Positions 50,937-51,009 of a stretch of 51,009 nt of DNA are shown piece by piece. A program made the position numbers and the translations under genes. The notes under the pieces were generated by a model. That model searched no databases. It saw only the letters and a list, made by a program, of their open reading frames with translations, and was not told the DNA's origin. The stretch is from Phenylobacterium sp. (GTDB taxonomy: Bacteria > Pseudomonadota > Alphaproteobacteria > Caulobacterales > Caulobacteraceae). The stretch is from assembly GCF_030645195.1 (NCBI RefSeq), contig NZ_JAUSLW010000007.1, positions 1-51,009 of the forward strand. Direction: 5' to 3'. Within the stretch, counting starts at the first letter, position 1; each line of letters opens with the position of its first letter.

Positions 50937-51009
50937 ATGACGCCGATTACAACCACCGCCGAACTGGCGGCGTACTGTGACAAAATCAAAGGCCAGCCTT
51001 TCGTCGCCG
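50937..51009 (+). CDS. rnd: Ribonuclease D, N-terminal fragment at window edge
   Basis: Only the first 24 codons are in the window. [20 protein letters not shown] with FVA immediately after matches the opening of RNase D, a 3'-5' exoribonuclease that trims tRNA precursors. It is divergent from purM. A TATAGC hexamer lies only six bases before the ATG and no ribosome binding site is visible, which would suit a leaderless mRNA. Confidence 0.82.
   Translation, partial: MTPITTTAELAAYCDKIKGQPFVA

Noticed and set aside
1..51009. tRNA, rRNA, CRISPR array or insertion sequence
   Set aside because: No tRNA cloverleaf, rRNA segment, regularly spaced short repeats, or transposase gene was recognised on reading both strands; this was by eye, not by a covariance search.

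Overview
The window is a GC-rich chromosomal segment, without any rRNA, tRNA or CRISPR array that I can see. It most likely comes from an alphaproteobacterium of the order Caulobacterales (Phenylobacterium or Caulobacter-like). That assignment is inferred from three things: a cpa-type Tad secretion locus, an HWE-type histidine kinase, and an alphaproteobacterial GTTC-N7-GTTC site. No rRNA or marker comparison was possible.

Region by region. Positions 1-4733 hold a forward housekeeping block: acpP, fabF, mltG, a YicC-type RNase gene and gmk, separated by large palindromic intergenic repeats. Positions 4782-5961 are a lower-GC accessory patch. It holds a two-gene reverse-strand pair (a small helical protein plus a DUF6036-like nucleotidyltransferase), a candidate LexA box, and then an orphan phage terminase small-subunit-like gene. 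Positions 6845-13353 are envelope and transport genes: a DMT transporter with a very histidine-rich tail, an MgtC/DUF4010 membrane protein, a lipoprotein, an RcnB/glycine-zipper protein, a tightly overlapped four-gene cluster ending in a TauE-type permease, and a secreted protein.

Positions 13350-21175 form one reverse operon for outer-membrane assembly and linked functions: lptF-lptG-lptD-surA-pdxA-rsmA. It is divergent from pepA, which is followed by an alpha/beta hydrolase, holC, an I78-type inhibitor lipoprotein and a second hydrolase. Positions 25260-29679 are accessory: a remnant of a second I78 gene abutting a phosphotransferase gene, a secreted lectin-like protein, an NTF2-like protein, an M28 peptidase, a methyltransferase and a small membrane protein.

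Positions 29676-32739 carry a reverse three-gene glycan-type cluster: a GT4 glycosyltransferase, a SAM methyltransferase and an alpha/alpha-toroid-like protein. A cytochrome P450 gene divergent from a LysR regulator follows. Positions 35236-41910 hold a compact Tad/Cpa locus (cpaB, cpaC, cpaE, cpaF, tadB, tadC) with no cpaD, pilin or prepilin peptidase in view. A PAS/HWE sensor kinase lies upstream of it.

Positions 43568-51009 contain an ABC-F ATPase, ndk, a three-gene acyl-CoA operon (dehydrogenase, mesaconyl-CoA C1-C4 CoA-transferase-like protein, enoyl-CoA hydratase), purM and the first codons of rnd. The points most worth a second look are the SOS-box/terminase/NTase patch, the His-tailed transporter, the GT-MT-toroid cluster, the reduced Tad locus, the I78 remnant, the ndk terminator that doubles as a ribosome binding site, and the Mct-like operon.
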